Positions 32,390 to 32,418 of a DNA stretch of 32,418 bases are shown in pieces. Location of the stretch: positions 1 to 32,418 of the forward strand of contig CAMCXW010000026.1 of assembly GCA_945883625.1 (NCBI GenBank), read 5' to 3'. Both the position numbers and the translations under genes were made by a program. Every line of letters starts with the position of its first letter. The stretch's first letter is position 1. The DNA is from Spirosoma fluviale (GTDB taxonomy: Bacteria; Bacteroidota; Bacteroidia; Cytophagales; Spirosomataceae). Under the pieces are notes generated by a model that worked only from the letters and a program-made list of their open reading frames with translations, had not been told where the DNA came from and did not search any database.

Positions 32390-32418
32390 AAAGGCTTTCA
32401 TCGTGAAAGCCTTTTTTT
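32390..32418 (+). terminator. Rho-independent terminator after tRNA-Arg
   Basis: AAGGCTTTCA (32391-32400) and TGAAAGCCTT (32404-32413) form a perfect 10-bp stem with a three-base loop, followed by T to the window edge. Confidence 0.93.

Overview
The window looks like chromosomal DNA of a Bacteroidota bacterium, most likely a Cytophagales-type glider. The evidence is a gliding/type IX secretion gene set (gldD fragment, gldK, gldL, gldM, gldN and a porP/sprF-family gene), a DUF4271-type protein next to hemD, and promoters of the Bacteroidota type (TTG or TTTG, about 17-23 bases, then TAnnTTTG) in front of several genes. The genus is not fixed by what can be read here. No phage, plasmid, transposase, integrase or CRISPR genes are visible.

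Layout. Positions 1-8200, minus strand: porP/sprF, then gldK-gldL-gldM-gldN (type IX secretion core and motor) ending at a terminator, then pyruvate kinase, a PlsC-like acyltransferase and the first part of gldD, which runs off the window edge. Positions 8230-11320, minus strand: sucD, a DUF4271-type membrane protein and hemD, with strong hairpins between units. Positions 11370-14414, plus strand: recN, a small lipoprotein, a Sco-type copper protein and a monohaem cytochrome c lipoprotein, all overlapping head to tail. Positions 14411-16283, minus strand: an outer-membrane beta-barrel protein followed by LptC. Then an MscS-type channel on the plus strand.

Positions 17465-25090, minus strand, hold a branched-chain amino acid block: ilvD-ilvB-ilvN-ilvC, a perfect terminator, then ilvA and a leuA-type synthase. 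Both ilvA and leuA are short forms without the usual C-terminal regulatory domain, so visible feedback control rests on IlvN and on transcription. Next come an ABC exporter and an L-2-hydroxyglutarate oxidase separated by a 32-bp palindromic repeat array, then on the plus strand anmK, an RluA-family pseudouridine synthase, an AT-rich GT39-like membrane protein and tRNA-Arg(CCG).

The most interesting signals are not in the proteins. (1) A hairpin motif occurs twice (8234-8268 and 28454-28488) with an identical apical segment and paired compensatory changes in the stem, each time ahead of a gene start. (2) The last 19 codons of rluA are duplicated on the far side of the GT39-like gene, differ only at synonymous sites, and in the distal copy lead into the tRNA promoter. 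This is the scar of an insertion at the rluA/tRNA junction. (3) A terminator-like hairpin lies inside the signal-peptide codons of the DUF4271 gene. (4) A 32-bp palindromic array, two heptanucleotide arrays and a spaced TAATTAGA motif occupy intergenic regions. No gene-free stretch exceeds 300 bases.
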